Shown here one piece after another: positions 54,253 through 62,869 of a stretch of DNA of 64,000 nt (position 1 is the stretch's first letter; every line of letters begins with the position of its first letter). Made by a program: the position numbers and the translations under genes. The notes beneath the pieces are model-generated. The model did no database searches. It saw only the letters and a list, made by a program, of their open reading frames with translations, and was not told the origin of the DNA. The stretch is from Corynebacterium sp. HMSC074A01 (GTDB taxonomy: Bacteria; Actinomycetota; Actinomycetes; Mycobacteriales; Mycobacteriaceae). The DNA lies in NCBI RefSeq assembly GCF_001831515.1, contig NZ_KV825601.1, forward strand, positions 1,972 through 65,971, read 5' to 3'.

Positions 54253-56880
54253 ATGCAGGATGGGATGTTAACTGAGTCATACCTCGAGCGGGAGATCCAG
54301 CATGCACTGCTCTCCCTACCTGAGGGCGTCGGCTACGCCGCCCTAGTCTCTGGCCCAGCAGGGGCGGGCAAGTCCGACATGGTGGCACGGCTGACTACCC
54401 CGTTGACCGACTGGAAGAGAGTCCAGGTTGGCGCACTCGAGTGGGAGCAGGACAACGAGGGCTACATCCAACGCATCGTGGAAGGCCGACTCGGCCACCC
54501 ACTTGTCCCCGCCCCGGATGAGGGATACGACCCGGCGCCGCTGATTTGCGTGGATCACGCGCAGTGGGCTGACCGGGCGTCGATACGTGCCCTGCTCAGC
54601 GCGGTCCGCTCGGTGTCTGCGGGTAACGCTGCGCTACTGCTTACCGTCGATTCCGACGCGGACCCGCTCGAGCTGCGCAGCGCAGTCGACGCGGTCTTTG
54701 AGATCCCGCCAATGGACACCGGCGAGGTGCAGCGCTTCATATCTCAAGCGGTCGGCGCAAGTATCACGGCGCAAACTGCCACGCAGATGCGCGTGATCAC
54801 CGGCGGCAATCCCGCCTATGTTCGCCAGCTGCTGGGGCAATATCCGGCGGACCACTGGAGCACCGAGGCCCCACTTTTGCGCGTTCCCGACGACTGGCAC
54901 GCCGCACTTTTGCGCCGCTGCCCAGAGGCGGAGCAGCGGAAAATGCGGGAGCTTCTTCTCGCCACTGCGCTGGTCAGCTACGACGATGGCCCCCAGCCGC
55001 TTACCCTTTTAGAGTCCATCCTGCCCGGGATGGAGGAGACGTTTTCCGCCGCACTCAACGCCGGAGTACTGGGTATCCACCTGTTGGGTGGACAGCGCTT
55101 CGTCTACTTCCGCCACACCACCGATCGCGCCGCCGTGCGCGCCGGCGCCGACATCCCGTTTATGCGGGCGCTCCACGCAAAAGCCGCCACGTTCTATACC
55201 AACCGCGGTAACCTGAACGCGTCTACCTTCCACTGGGCGCAGAGCCAGCCCGCGCGCGATCCGAACGTCACCCGCGCGCTGCTAGAGCGCGCCGCCGCAC
55301 TCGGCAGGGCCGGGCAGTGGTTAGACGCCGCCCGTTTCCAGCTGCTCGCAGCTACCATTGCCCAGAACGTGAACTTGGAGGAACGCCACACGCTCTCGGC
55401 CGTCGAGTCCCTCATTTCTGGCTCCGATATCCGGCAGGCCAAACTGCACGCGTCCACATTGCCGGCCACGGATGTCGACCCGCACGTCGATTCGGTCCGA
55501 GGCTTCTTGGCCATCCATGAGGGCCAGCGCAACGCCGCCGACACGCTGCTGGAACGCGCCTGGAACGAGGCAGGCAAGGCAGAGGAGACAGCCCCGCTGC
55601 GGGCGTCGATAGCCGCGCGCCGCACGCTGTTCCACCTGCACGAGTGGGAGCCGGAAGAGATCATCCGGTGGGCGAATATCACCCGCCGCGAAGCCGGCGA
55701 AGACTTTCTGACCATCGCCGACACCCGCTACCTTTCCACGATGGCCGAAGGCGTGCTGCGCGGCACGATCCCTACTTACGAAGAGGAGCCGCGTGAGACT
55801 CCGGTGCTCGCGTTTCGACGCGAGATGACCCTGGGCTGGTTCAACACAGTCCACGACAATCTCGCCGAGGCACGGCAGCGCCTCCAGGTCACCACCCGGC
55901 AGGAGGGCGCGCACCGCATCGTGGTGTGGATGGATGCGTGGCTCGCCCGCACCCTTTACTTGCTGGGCGAACCGGGCAACGCGCTGCAGGTCGTCGAGCG
56001 GGGACTCTCCCGCGCGGAGCAGCACGGACTTGAGTTCCTCTCCCCGCTGCTGCTGTGGACGGGCACCGCCTGCGCCCAGCTACGCGGTGAGCACTCGCTG
56101 GCTGCCTCGTATACCAACCGTCTCACGCTCAACGAGGACGCGTTCGTCATTCAGCGGGTTCCCGCGCTGCTCACCCAGCTGCGCAGCGCGCTTGCGAAGA
56201 GCGATTACCGCACGGCGGTACGCTTCGGCCGTGAGCTCGCCGTCATTCAGGAGCGCACGGACATCTCCCAGCCCGGCTTCTGGCCCTGGGAGGACCTCTA
56301 CGCCCGGGCACTTTTGGCCACCGGGGAGCACGAGAAGGCAGAGGCCGTGCTCGAGGAGGCCGAGGCGCGCGCTGCGACAAGCCACATCGACTCCGTCCAC
56401 GCGCGCCTGGCCGTGCCGCGCGCCAATCTCTTGATCCAGCGGGGCGACACCGCAGCTGGGCTGCGCACCTTCCAGGACGCGGTCGAGCGCCTGCAGTTCC
56501 GGCAGCTGCCCGCGGCCGAGTCGACCTTGTTATTTGCCTATGGGCGCGCTTTACGACGCCTCGGGCGACGCAAGCAGGCCGACGACGCACTCGCCCAGGC
56601 CTCTTCTCTCTTTCAAGCGATGGGCGCGCACGAACTCGTCGCCCTGGCGGACCGAGAGCGGCGCGCAGGCGGGCTCGGCGAGCGGGTCAATGGCTTTGCC
56701 GGGCTGACCCCGCAGGAGGAAGAGATCGCCCGGGCGGTGGCGACCGGCGCTTCAAATAAGGAGGTGGCAAACGAGTTCTACCTTTCCACCAAGACTGTGG
56801 AATACCATTTGACCAGGGTGTACCGGAAGCTTGGGATCCGTTCCCGCAACGAGCTTGCGAGCGCACTCGAACGTAAATAA
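54253..56880 (+). CDS. benR: LuxR-family (LAL type) transcriptional regulator BenR
   Basis: 875 aa; ATG 54253 or 54265. An N-terminal P-loop ATPase (GPAGAGKSDM, about residues 34-43; Walker B LICVDHAQWADRAS) is followed by a long helical repeat region of TPR-like hairpins (about 300-780) and a C-terminal LuxR DNA-binding helix-turn-helix (GLTPQEEEIARAVATGAS then NKEVANEFYLSTKTVEYHLT, about 815-875). In C. glutamicum a regulator of this type directly behind benABCD activates the ben genes. 15 bp after benD. Confidence 0.9.
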   Translation: MQDGMLTESYLEREIQHALLSLPEGVGYAALVSGPAGAGKSDMVARLTTPLTDWKRVQVGALEWEQDNEGYIQRIVEGRLGHPLVPAPDEGYDPAPLICVDHAQWADRASIRALLSAVRSVSAGNAALLLTVDSDADPLELRSAVDAVFEIPPMDTGEVQRFISQAVGASITAQTATQMRVITGGNPAYVRQLLGQYPADHWSTEAPLLRVPDDWHAALLRRCPEAEQRKMRELLLATALVSYDDGPQPLTLLESILPGMEETFSAALNAGVLGIHLLGGQRFVYFRHTTDRAAVRAGADIPFMRALHAKAATFYTNRGNLNASTFHWAQSQPARDPNVTRALLERAAALGRAGQWLDAARFQLLAATIAQNVNLEERHTLSAVESLISGSDIRQAKLHASTLPATDVDPHVDSVRGFLAIHEGQRNAADTLLERAWNEAGKAEETAPLRASIAARRTLFHLHEWEPEEIIRWANITRREAGEDFLTIADTRYLSTMAEGVLRGTIPTYEEEPRETPVLAFRREMTLGWFNTVHDNLAEARQRLQVTTRQEGAHRIVVWMDAWLARTLYLLGEPGNALQVVERGLSRAEQHGLEFLSPLLLWTGTACAQLRGEHSLAASYTNRLTLNEDAFVIQRVPALLTQLRSALAKSDYRTAVRFGRELAVIQERTDISQPGFWPWEDLYARALLATGEHEKAEAVLEEAEARAATSHIDSVHARLAVPRANLLIQRGDTAAGLRTFQDAVERLQFRQLPAAESTLLFAYGRALRRLGRRKQADDALAQASSLFQAMGAHELVALADRERRAGGLGERVNGFAGLTPQEEEIARAVATGASNKEVANEFYLSTKTVEYHLTRVYRKLGIRSRNELASALERK

Positions 56881-56902
56881 GACATATCGAAAGGACACAC
56901 AC

Positions 56903-57193
56903 ATGCTGTTTCTCGCACGAATGGACGTCACCTTCCCCGAGTCCCTGACCCCTGAGCAGGTGGCCGACTTCCAGGCACAAGAAAAGGAGTACTCGGGCAA
57001 CCTCCAGCGCCAGGGCACCATGAAAGGTATCTGGCGGGTAGTTGGCGAGTACTCCAATTATTCGATTTACGACGTTCGTGACAACGATGAGTTGCACGCC
57101 GTGCTCTCCGGGTTCCCCATGTACCCCTACATGAAGATTAAGGTCACCCCCTTGGCCGACCACCCGAACGTGACGGACGCCGTGGCGTACTAG
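56903..57193 (+). CDS. catC: Muconolactone delta-isomerase CatC
   Basis: 96 aa from ATG 56903 with GAAAGGAC upstream. The family pattern is complete: MLFLARMDVTFPESLT, then GTMKGIWRVVGEYSNYSIYD and the closing FPMYPYMKIKVTPLADHPN. It isomerises muconolactone to the beta-ketoadipate enol-lactone. It lies 22 bp behind benR instead of with catAB. Confidence 0.95.
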   Translation: MLFLARMDVTFPESLTPEQVADFQAQEKEYSGNLQRQGTMKGIWRVVGEYSNYSIYDVRDNDELHAVLSGFPMYPYMKIKVTPLADHPNVTDAVAY

Positions 57194-57199
57194 CTGGCG

Positions 57200-57283
57200 C
57201 TAGTGGGCGCTACGGCTGGCCGCTGCGATCGCACGGAGAACAGTGTTGGTCTCGTGGGTCAGGAAGATCTTCCAGAACTTCAT
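57200..57283 (-). CDS. 27-aa peptide with strong promoter and ribosome site
   Basis: ATG 57283, TAG 57200-57202. The ribosome site is GAAAGGAG (GAAAGGAGAAGTGCA before the ATG). The peptide is MKFWKIFLTHETNTVLRAIA followed by AASRSAH: a basic, aromatic N-terminus and an amphipathic helix, no signal peptide. It is convergent with catC, 6 bp apart. The upstream promoter is exact to consensus. No family recognised; it may be a membrane-associated peptide or the coding part of a dual-function small RNA. Confidence 0.55.
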   Translation of the reverse strand: MKFWKIFLTHETNTVLRAIAAASRSAH

Positions 57284-57310
57284 TGCACTTCTCCTTTCAA
57301 TTCGCCTGTT

Positions 57311-57354
57311 GTTAACTTTGTGTTAACCATAGGGAATTAGTTGGTGGATGTCAA
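57311..57354 (-). promoter_or_regulatory. Near-consensus promoter with GTTAAC pair for the 27-aa gene
   Basis: Read on the minus strand: TTGACA (57349-57354), 17 bp, TATGGT (57326-57331). Two copies of the palindrome GTTAAC (57311-57316 and 57322-57327) flank the predicted start, one overlapping the -10 element, which is the layout of a repressor operator. Confidence 0.7.
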
Positions 57355-57394
57355 GCATTGTGCCACGCCTACTATCGGAGAAAACAATAAAACA

Positions 57395-57427
57395 CCCCGC
57401 CGACCACGGAAAACGTGGTTGACGGGG
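57395..57427 (-). terminator. Terminator of pcaIJ
   Basis: On the minus strand CCCCGTCAACCACG pairs with CGTGGTCGGCGGGG (G-U pairs allowed) around TTTTC and is followed by TGTTTTATTGTTTT. It lies 30 bp past the pcaJ stop. Confidence 0.85.
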
Positions 57428-57456
57428 CGTCGATAATTGCGGGCCCTACCTCGCAG

Positions 57457-58095
57457 CTACACGGCAACCTCGAAAGGAGCCTCGGTTGCCTCGCGGACGG
57501 ACTCGACGGTCTCGCCCGGCGCGACCTCGAGCAGGGTGAGCCCCTTCATCGGATCCACCTTGAAGACCGCAAGGTTGGTAATGATCAGGTCGACACACTT
57601 CGCGCCGGTCAGCGGCAGGCGGCACTCCTCGAGCACCTTGGATGCGCCCTTTTTGGTGGTGTGCTCCATGAGCAGGATGATTTCCTTGGCGCCGTGGACC
57701 AGGTCCATCGCACCGCCCATGCCCTTGACCATCTTGCCCGGGATCATCCAGTTGGCCAGGTCGCCATACTGGGAGACCTCCATCGCGCCGAGGACGGCGA
57801 CGTCGATCGCGCGGGAGCGAATCATGCCGAAAGAATCGGAGGATGAGAAGAAGGAGCCGCCGTTGGCCACCGTGATGGTTTCCTTGCCGGCGTTAATCAG
57901 CTCCGGATCCACCTCGTCCTCGTGCGGGTAGGCACCGACGCCGAGGATGCCGTTCTCGGAGTGCAGCACCACCTCGATCCCCTCGGGCAGAAAGCCCGGG
58001 ATCAGCGTGGGCATACCGATGCCCAGGTTGACGTACTGGCCGTCGCGCAGCTCCTTCGCTGCGCGTGCCGCCATTTCTTCGCGGTTCCAGCTCAT
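57457..58095 (-). CDS. pcaJ: 3-oxoadipate CoA-transferase subunit B (PcaJ)
   Basis: 212 aa. The catalytic Glu is E47 in LHSENGILG; the glycine-rich [17 protein letters not shown] follows (read here as [13 protein letters not shown]). With PcaI it transfers CoA from succinyl-CoA to beta-ketoadipate. It starts immediately after pcaI with no gap (coupled translation). Confidence 0.95.
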   Translation of the reverse strand: MSWNREEMAARAAKELRDGQYVNLGIGMPTLIPGFLPEGIEVVLHSENGILGVGAYPHEDEVDPELINAGKETITVANGGSFFSSSDSFGMIRSRAIDVAVLGAMEVSQYGDLANWMIPGKMVKGMGGAMDLVHGAKEIILLMEHTTKKGASKVLEECRLPLTGAKCVDLIITNLAVFKVDPMKGLTLLEVAPGETVESVREATEAPFEVAV

Positions 58096-58839
58096 TTACT
58101 TGCTCACCGTCCTAAACTCGATGCCTGTTTCTTGCGGGCCAACCTCAACAACGCGGTCAACGTAGATACCGGGCAGGTCCACCTCTGCCGGGTCGATGGT
58201 GTCCACGACTTCCTCCGCCTGGACGATGGTGGTCTTGCCGCAAGTGGCAACGTCGGGGTTGAAGTTGCGGGCCGTCTTATTAAAGACGAGGTTGCCGTAG
58301 CGGTCCGCCTTCTTTGCGTGCACAAACGAGAAGTCCGGGGTCAGCGCCTCTTCCAGCACGTACTGCTCACCGTTGAACTCGCGGATCTCCTTCGGCTTGG
58401 AGTACTCGGCGATCGAGCCGTCCGGGTTGTAACGCACCGGGATCTCGCCGCTAGCCAGCGGGGTGCCCACGCCCGCCTTGGTGTAGAAGGCGGGCACGCC
58501 GGCGCCGCCTGCACGCATCCGCTCGGCAAGCGTGCCCTGCGGGGTGAACTCCACGGTGAGCTCACCCTCGAGGTACTGGCGCGCGTACTCCTTGTTAGTC
58601 CCCAGGTAGGAGCCGATGGAGCGGGCGATCTTGCCGTCCTTCAGCAGCAGGCCAAGGCCAAAGCCGTCGGTTCCCAGGTTATTGGAGATGATGGTCAACT
58701 CACCGGCGCCCTGCTTACGCAGCGCGTCGATGAGACGGGCAGGGATGCCGACGAGACCGAAGCCGCCGACGGCGATCGAGGCGCCGTCGCCGATATCAGC
58801 CACCGCCTCGTCGATTGATGTCACAACTTTGTTCAGCAT
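58096..58839 (-). CDS. pcaI: 3-oxoadipate CoA-transferase subunit A (PcaI)
   Basis: 247 aa. The start pattern VGGFGLVGIPARLIDALRK and GAGVPAFYTKAGVGTPLASG are family hallmarks of the alpha subunit; the closing GIYVDRVVEVGPQ is typical. It acts with PcaJ. Divergent from pcaR across 151 bp containing a clear palindrome. Confidence 0.95.
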   Translation of the reverse strand: MLNKVVTSIDEAVADIGDGASIAVGGFGLVGIPARLIDALRKQGAGELTIISNNLGTDGFGLGLLLKDGKIARSIGSYLGTNKEYARQYLEGELTVEFTPQGTLAERMRAGGAGVPAFYTKAGVGTPLASGEIPVRYNPDGSIAEYSKPKEIREFNGEQYVLEEALTPDFSFVHAKKADRYGNLVFNKTARNFNPDVATCGKTTIVQAEEVVDTIDPAEVDLPGIYVDRVVEVGPQETGIEFRTVSK

Positions 58840-58915
58840 GACTCCACCCTAGCGCCCGTTCGAAGACTGCACAAGGGTTCTCAACGCGAACATTTTTGGA
58901 GTACAGTGGGATGCA

Positions 58916-58940
58916 GCGCACATTCCAGTGCGCAATGTGC
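58916..58940. promoter_or_regulatory. Candidate PcaR operator
   Basis: GCGCAC-ATTCCA-GTGCGC is a perfect 6-bp inverted repeat (58916-58933), nested with GCACATT-N9-AATGTGC (58918-58940). It sits between pcaI and the IclR-type regulator gene, where PcaR would autoregulate and control pcaIJ. Confidence 0.6.
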
Positions 58941-58990
58941 CCCGTGACATGGCGCGCAAAAACGCCCCTGAGCTGCAAAAAGGAGACCCG

Positions 58991-59758
58991 ATGCAAGTAC
59001 AAACCGTGCAGTCGCTGGTCCGTGGTCTTGCGGTCATCCGCGCTTTCGACGCCGAGCACCCCCGTCGCACCCTCGCACAGGTTGCCGACGCGACCGGGCT
59101 CGCCCGCGCGACCACGCGCCGCTTTCTGCACACGCTCATCGCCGAGGGCTACGCCGCCACCGACGGTGCAGAGTTCTGGCTCACCCCGAAAATGCTGGAA
59201 CTGGGCTACGCCTACCTCTCCAGCCTCGGGCTGCCAACTATCGCGCAGCCGCATCTGGAGGCGCTCTCGCGCACGCTCAACGAGTCCTGCTCGCTGTCCG
59301 TGCTCGACGGATCTGACGTGGTTTACGTCGCGCGCTCCGCGGCCAGCCGCATCATGAGCGTGAACATCACCATCGGCACCCGCTTCCCAGCGCACGCGAC
59401 CTCCATGGGGCGCGTCCTCCTGGCGGGGCTCGACGATGCGCAAATTGACGAGTACCTCGCCGACCCCCTCGAACCGATCACCCCGTCGACCATCACGGAC
59501 CCGGACACCCTGCGCAGCGCGCTGCGCAACATCCGGGATGCCGGCTGGTGCGTGGTGGATCAGGAGCTCGAGGCGGGACTGCGCTCGATCGCCGCCCCCG
59601 TACGCGACTCCACGGGCAGGACGGTCGCCGCGGTCAACGTCTCCACCCACGTGGCGGCGCACCCCTACGAACAGCTTGTGGACAACCTCTTGCCGCAGCT
59701 GCTCAACACCGCCGAGGCCATCACCCGTGACCTCATGGCCACGCACAACAACGTCTAA
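58991..59758 (+). CDS. pcaR: IclR-family regulator PcaR
   Basis: 255 aa from ATG 58991, which has AAAAAGGAG upstream; the frame is open further up to 58928 but without a better start. The N-terminal winged helix (TLAQVADATGLARATTRRFL) is followed by the C-terminal IclR effector domain (LNESCSLSVLDGSDVVYVAR and the closing AAVNVSTHVA). IclR-type PcaR proteins control pcaIJ/pcaF in answer to beta-ketoadipate. It reads toward pcaF, 18 bp away, and away from pcaIJ. Confidence 0.93.
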   Translation: MQVQTVQSLVRGLAVIRAFDAEHPRRTLAQVADATGLARATTRRFLHTLIAEGYAATDGAEFWLTPKMLELGYAYLSSLGLPTIAQPHLEALSRTLNESCSLSVLDGSDVVYVARSAASRIMSVNITIGTRFPAHATSMGRVLLAGLDDAQIDEYLADPLEPITPSTITDPDTLRSALRNIRDAGWCVVDQELEAGLRSIAAPVRDSTGRTVAAVNVSTHVAAHPYEQLVDNLLPQLLNTAEAITRDLMATHNNV

Positions 59759-59776
59759 TCCCTGAAAGGACTACTC

Positions 59777-60994
59777 ATGAACCAGCCAGAGATCGTCATT
59801 TGCAACCCGAAGCGCACCGCAGTCGGCCGCTACGGCGGCGCGTTTGTCGGCGTGCCTGTCCAAGAGCTCGCCGCGACCGTCGTCACCGAGGTCATCAAGG
59901 AGGCGGGCATCGAAGGCTCGCTTATCGACGACATCATCCTCGGCCAGGCCTCCCCCAACGGTGCCGCGCCTGCCCTGGGCCGCGTGGTCGCCCTCGACGC
60001 AGAACTGGGCGTAGACGTCCCCGGCATGCAGCTGGACCGCCGTTGCGGCTCCGGCCTGCAGGCAGTGGCCACTGCCGCAGCCCACATCGCCTCCGGCGCG
60101 GCCGACCTGATCATCGCCGGCGGTGCCGAGTCCATGTCGAACACCGAGTACACGGTGGACGGCAAGATCCGCTGGGGTGCCAAGGGCGGCAACCTCGAGT
60201 TCAAGGACCGCCTGCAGGAGGGCCGCGAGCAGGCCGGCGGCAAGCACCACCCGATCCCGGGCGGCATGATCGAGACCGCCGAGAACCTGCGCGATGAATA
60301 CTCCATTGCCCGCGACCGCCAGGACACACTCGCCGTGAACTCCCACAAGCTCGCCGCCGCAGCCCAGGAGGCGGGCAAGTTCGACGAGGAAATCGTCCCC
60401 GTCTCTGTCCCGCAGCGCAAGGGCGACCCGATCGTGGTGGACAAAGACGAGCACATCCGCCCGAACACCTCCACCGAGTCCTTGGCCAAGCTGCGCCCGG
60501 TCATGGGTAAGAAGCTGGACGGTGCCACCGTGACCGCCGGCAACGCCTCCGGCCAGAACGACGGTGCCGCCGCCATGATCGTGACCACGCGCGAGAAGGC
60601 CGAAGAGCTGGGCCTTAACCCGGCTGCCGTCCTGCGCGGCTGGGCCGTCGCCGGCGTGGCCCCGGAGACCATGGGCATCGGTCCGGTCGCCGCGACCGAG
60701 AAGCTCTTTGACCGCCTCGGTATCTCCTTCGACGACATCGATCTCATCGAGCTCAACGAGGCCTTCGCCGCCCAGGCCCTGGCGGTGCTGGACGCCTGGG
60801 GCATCTCCGAGGACGACCCGCGCGTCAACCCGGTCGGCTCCGGCATCTCGCTCGGCCACCCCGTGGGTGCCACCGGCGCCCGCATGCTGGTCACCGCCTC
60901 CCACGAGATGCAGCGCACCGACGCCAAGCGCGCCCTGGTGACCATGTGCATCGGCGGTGGCCAGGGCTTGGCCGCGGTGATTGAGAAGGCGTAA
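59777..60994 (+). CDS. pcaF: Beta-ketoadipyl-CoA thiolase PcaF
   Basis: 405 aa, ATG with AAAGGA upstream. Thiolase: nucleophile Cys 90 in LDRRCGSG, His of GHPVGATG, and the second Cys in CIGGGQG. It splits beta-ketoadipyl-CoA into succinyl-CoA and acetyl-CoA, the last pathway step. Followed by benE after 28 bp. Confidence 0.94.
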   Translation: MNQPEIVICNPKRTAVGRYGGAFVGVPVQELAATVVTEVIKEAGIEGSLIDDIILGQASPNGAAPALGRVVALDAELGVDVPGMQLDRRCGSGLQAVATAAAHIASGAADLIIAGGAESMSNTEYTVDGKIRWGAKGGNLEFKDRLQEGREQAGGKHHPIPGGMIETAENLRDEYSIARDRQDTLAVNSHKLAAAAQEAGKFDEEIVPVSVPQRKGDPIVVDKDEHIRPNTSTESLAKLRPVMGKKLDGATVTAGNASGQNDGAAAMIVTTREKAEELGLNPAAVLRGWAVAGVAPETMGIGPVAATEKLFDRLGISFDDIDLIELNEAFAAQALAVLDAWGISEDDPRVNPVGSGISLGHPVGATGARMLVTASHEMQRTDAKRALVTMCIGGGQGLAAVIEKA

Positions 60995-61022
60995 ACCGAC
61001 GAGCAAGGGACGGTGTAACCCT

Positions 61023-62273
61023 ATGACAGCGCCCCATCTCACAGCGCTCGGAGCCATTGAGCGCCCGACGCGCCAGCGCCCAAGCCTTAGAGACATACGG
61101 CGCGACCTCGGCCCGCTTGAAATAGGCAACGGGCTGGTCGCGCTCATCTTCTCCGCCTCGGGTCCGATCGCCGTCATTCTCGCGGCAGCGACGGCTGGCA
61201 ACCTCTCACCAGACGAGACCTCATCCTGGATTCTCGGAGCCTTCCTGGGCAACGGCCTGCTGACGCTGTTTCTCACCTGGCTCTATCGGACGCCGTACGC
61301 GTTCTTCTGGACGATCCCCGGCACAGTACTTGTCGGAGACGCGCTCACGCACCTCGCGTTCGCGGAAGTCATTGGCGCGTACGTCGCCACCGCGGTGCTC
61401 GTCTTCCTCCTCGGCTGGACTGGCCTCATCGGAAGATTCATGGCGGTGCTGCCGCCCACCATCGTGCAGGCGATGGTGGCGGGTATCTTCCTCCACTTCG
61501 GACTCGGGCTGATCGAAGTGGCTATCGACGACCCACCGATCGTCCTGCCGATGATCCTGGTGTTTGTCCTGCTCTCCATCAATCATCCGGCGGTGCAGGG
61601 CATCGCGCGCTTCGCCCCGGCCGTTGCCGTGGCCGCCATCGTCGGCACCGCGCTCGCGTTTATGCTCGGCCGGGTCTCGGAGGGCATCCTCGACAACGGG
61701 ATCTTCGCCCAGTCGGAGCTGATCATGCCGCAGTTCAGCTGGGCAGCCATGGTCGAGCTGGTGTTGCCGCTGGCCATCACAGTCGTGGTGGTGCAAAACG
61801 GCCAGGGTGTCGCCGTGCTCACCGCGGCCGGGCACAGGCCGGGCGTGAACTTGGCCTCGGCAGCCGCCGGACTGGTATCACTCCCGATGGCTTTCATCGG
61901 CAACGTAACGACCTGCCTGGCCGGCCCCACTAACGCCTTGATTGTCTCTGGCCCCAATCGCTCGCGGCACTACGCCGCAGCGATGGTCACGGCCATCGGC
62001 GCGATCGCCGTCGGGTTGGCGTCGCCAGCGTTCGTCGGCTTCATGCTGGCCATGCCGGCGTCCTTCATCGCAGCACTCGCGGGCATTGCGATGCTGAATT
62101 CGCTGAAGAATGCCTTCCTCGCAGGCTTTTCGGGCCAGTACCCCTTCGGCGCGCTGGTGTGCTTTTTGATCACGGTCTCCGAGTTCAAATTCCTCAGCAT
62201 CACCTCTCCCTTTTGGGGCCTGATCATCGGGTGCGCGATCGCGTTTCTCATGGATGATCGCGCGTCGAAGTAG
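61023..62273 (+). CDS. benE: Benzoate/H+ symporter BenE
   Basis: 416 aa from ATG 61023. Twelve or so helices of the BenE family: LEIGNGLVALIFSASGPIAV, TWLYRTPYAFFWTIPGTVLV, and VVQNGQGVAVLTAAGHRPGV, with NVTTCLAGPTNALIVSG as the typical unwound helix motif. It imports benzoate with protons. Its place behind pcaF rather than beside benABCD suggests a pcaR-pcaF-benE transcript. Confidence 0.92.
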   Translation: MTAPHLTALGAIERPTRQRPSLRDIRRDLGPLEIGNGLVALIFSASGPIAVILAAATAGNLSPDETSSWILGAFLGNGLLTLFLTWLYRTPYAFFWTIPGTVLVGDALTHLAFAEVIGAYVATAVLVFLLGWTGLIGRFMAVLPPTIVQAMVAGIFLHFGLGLIEVAIDDPPIVLPMILVFVLLSINHPAVQGIARFAPAVAVAAIVGTALAFMLGRVSEGILDNGIFAQSELIMPQFSWAAMVELVLPLAITVVVVQNGQGVAVLTAAGHRPGVNLASAAAGLVSLPMAFIGNVTTCLAGPTNALIVSGPNRSRHYAAAMVTAIGAIAVGLASPAFVGFMLAMPASFIAALAGIAMLNSLKNAFLAGFSGQYPFGALVCFLITVSEFKFLSITSPFWGLIIGCAIAFLMDDRASK

Positions 62274-62321
62274 ATTGCGGCTGCCTTGCCGGATGGGCAA
62301 TCCACCGGGATACTCGGTGCC

Positions 62322-62600
62322 ATGAACAATTCCAAGATGGATCTTCTGCTTGGCATCCTGGCGATTGTCGTCGCCGGGCTTGCCGTCGTGTTCCTCTCCG
62401 GCTCGATCGGCGTGTTCACGGCGATCGGTGCCGCGCTCGTCGGGGTGGTGCTGCTGATTCGCGCGGCTCAATCGGAAGGCGACGAAGCGCCTGCCGATCC
62501 CCTGCACCTGGAAAACAGCGAAGAGGCGGGCTTCGACTGGGACGCGCACTACCAGCGCGAATTCGGCAACCCCGACGACAACCCGTACAGCCAGCGCTAA
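62322..62600 (+). CDS. Small membrane protein, hypothetical
   Basis: 92 aa from ATG 62322; no clear ribosome site, and an upstream in-frame start at 62286 is possible. Two hydrophobic stretches (MDLLLGILAIVVAGLAVVFL and a shorter AIGAALVGVVLLI) precede an acidic polar tail ending in HYQREFGNPDDNPYSQR. Unknown function; it trails the benE gene by about 50 bp. Confidence 0.65.
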   Translation: MNNSKMDLLLGILAIVVAGLAVVFLSGSIGVFTAIGAALVGVVLLIRAAQSEGDEAPADPLHLENSEEAGFDWDAHYQREFGNPDDNPYSQR

Positions 62601-62777
62601 TAGTCATATCGCTGCCAGTGCGCAGCACGAGGGTCTTCTCAAGCCGCCGCCTGATCTAGAAAACGAGACACGTTGTACGGCTTTCCCTGTGGACGGCCGC
62701 TTTCACGACGCTGTACGCGCTGCCCGCGCACAGCGACTCGATGTGTGTTGCCCCCGTTCCAAGCGCGTAGACAGACA

Positions 62778-62807
62778 TTGCCCATGAGGCAAGGCATGCC
62801 TTAGAAT
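62778..62807 (+). promoter_or_regulatory. Promoter of the siderophore-binding protein gene
   Basis: TTGCCC at 62778 and TAGAAT at 62802 with an 18-bp spacer, within which AAGGCATGCCTT is a perfect palindrome. The leader then runs through the iron box to the start at 62870. Confidence 0.55.
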
Positions 62808-62814
62808 ACTTTCG

Positions 62815-62833
62815 TTAGGTTAGCTATGCCTAA
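62815..62833. promoter_or_regulatory. DtxR-type iron box
   Basis: TTAGGTTAGCTATGCCTAA agrees with the DtxR consensus TTAGGTTAGSCTAACCTAA at 15 of 19 positions, including a full left half. It lies just downstream of the -10 element, where iron-loaded DtxR would block transcription. Confidence 0.8.
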
Positions 62834-62869
62834 CTCGATATTCTTTAACCATCTACGGAAGGTGCAACC

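Noticed and set aside
59771-61276. 501-codon minus frame opposite pcaF and the start of benE
   Set aside because: Spans two well-identified genes on the other strand and shows only Gly/His/Val-rich shadow composition.
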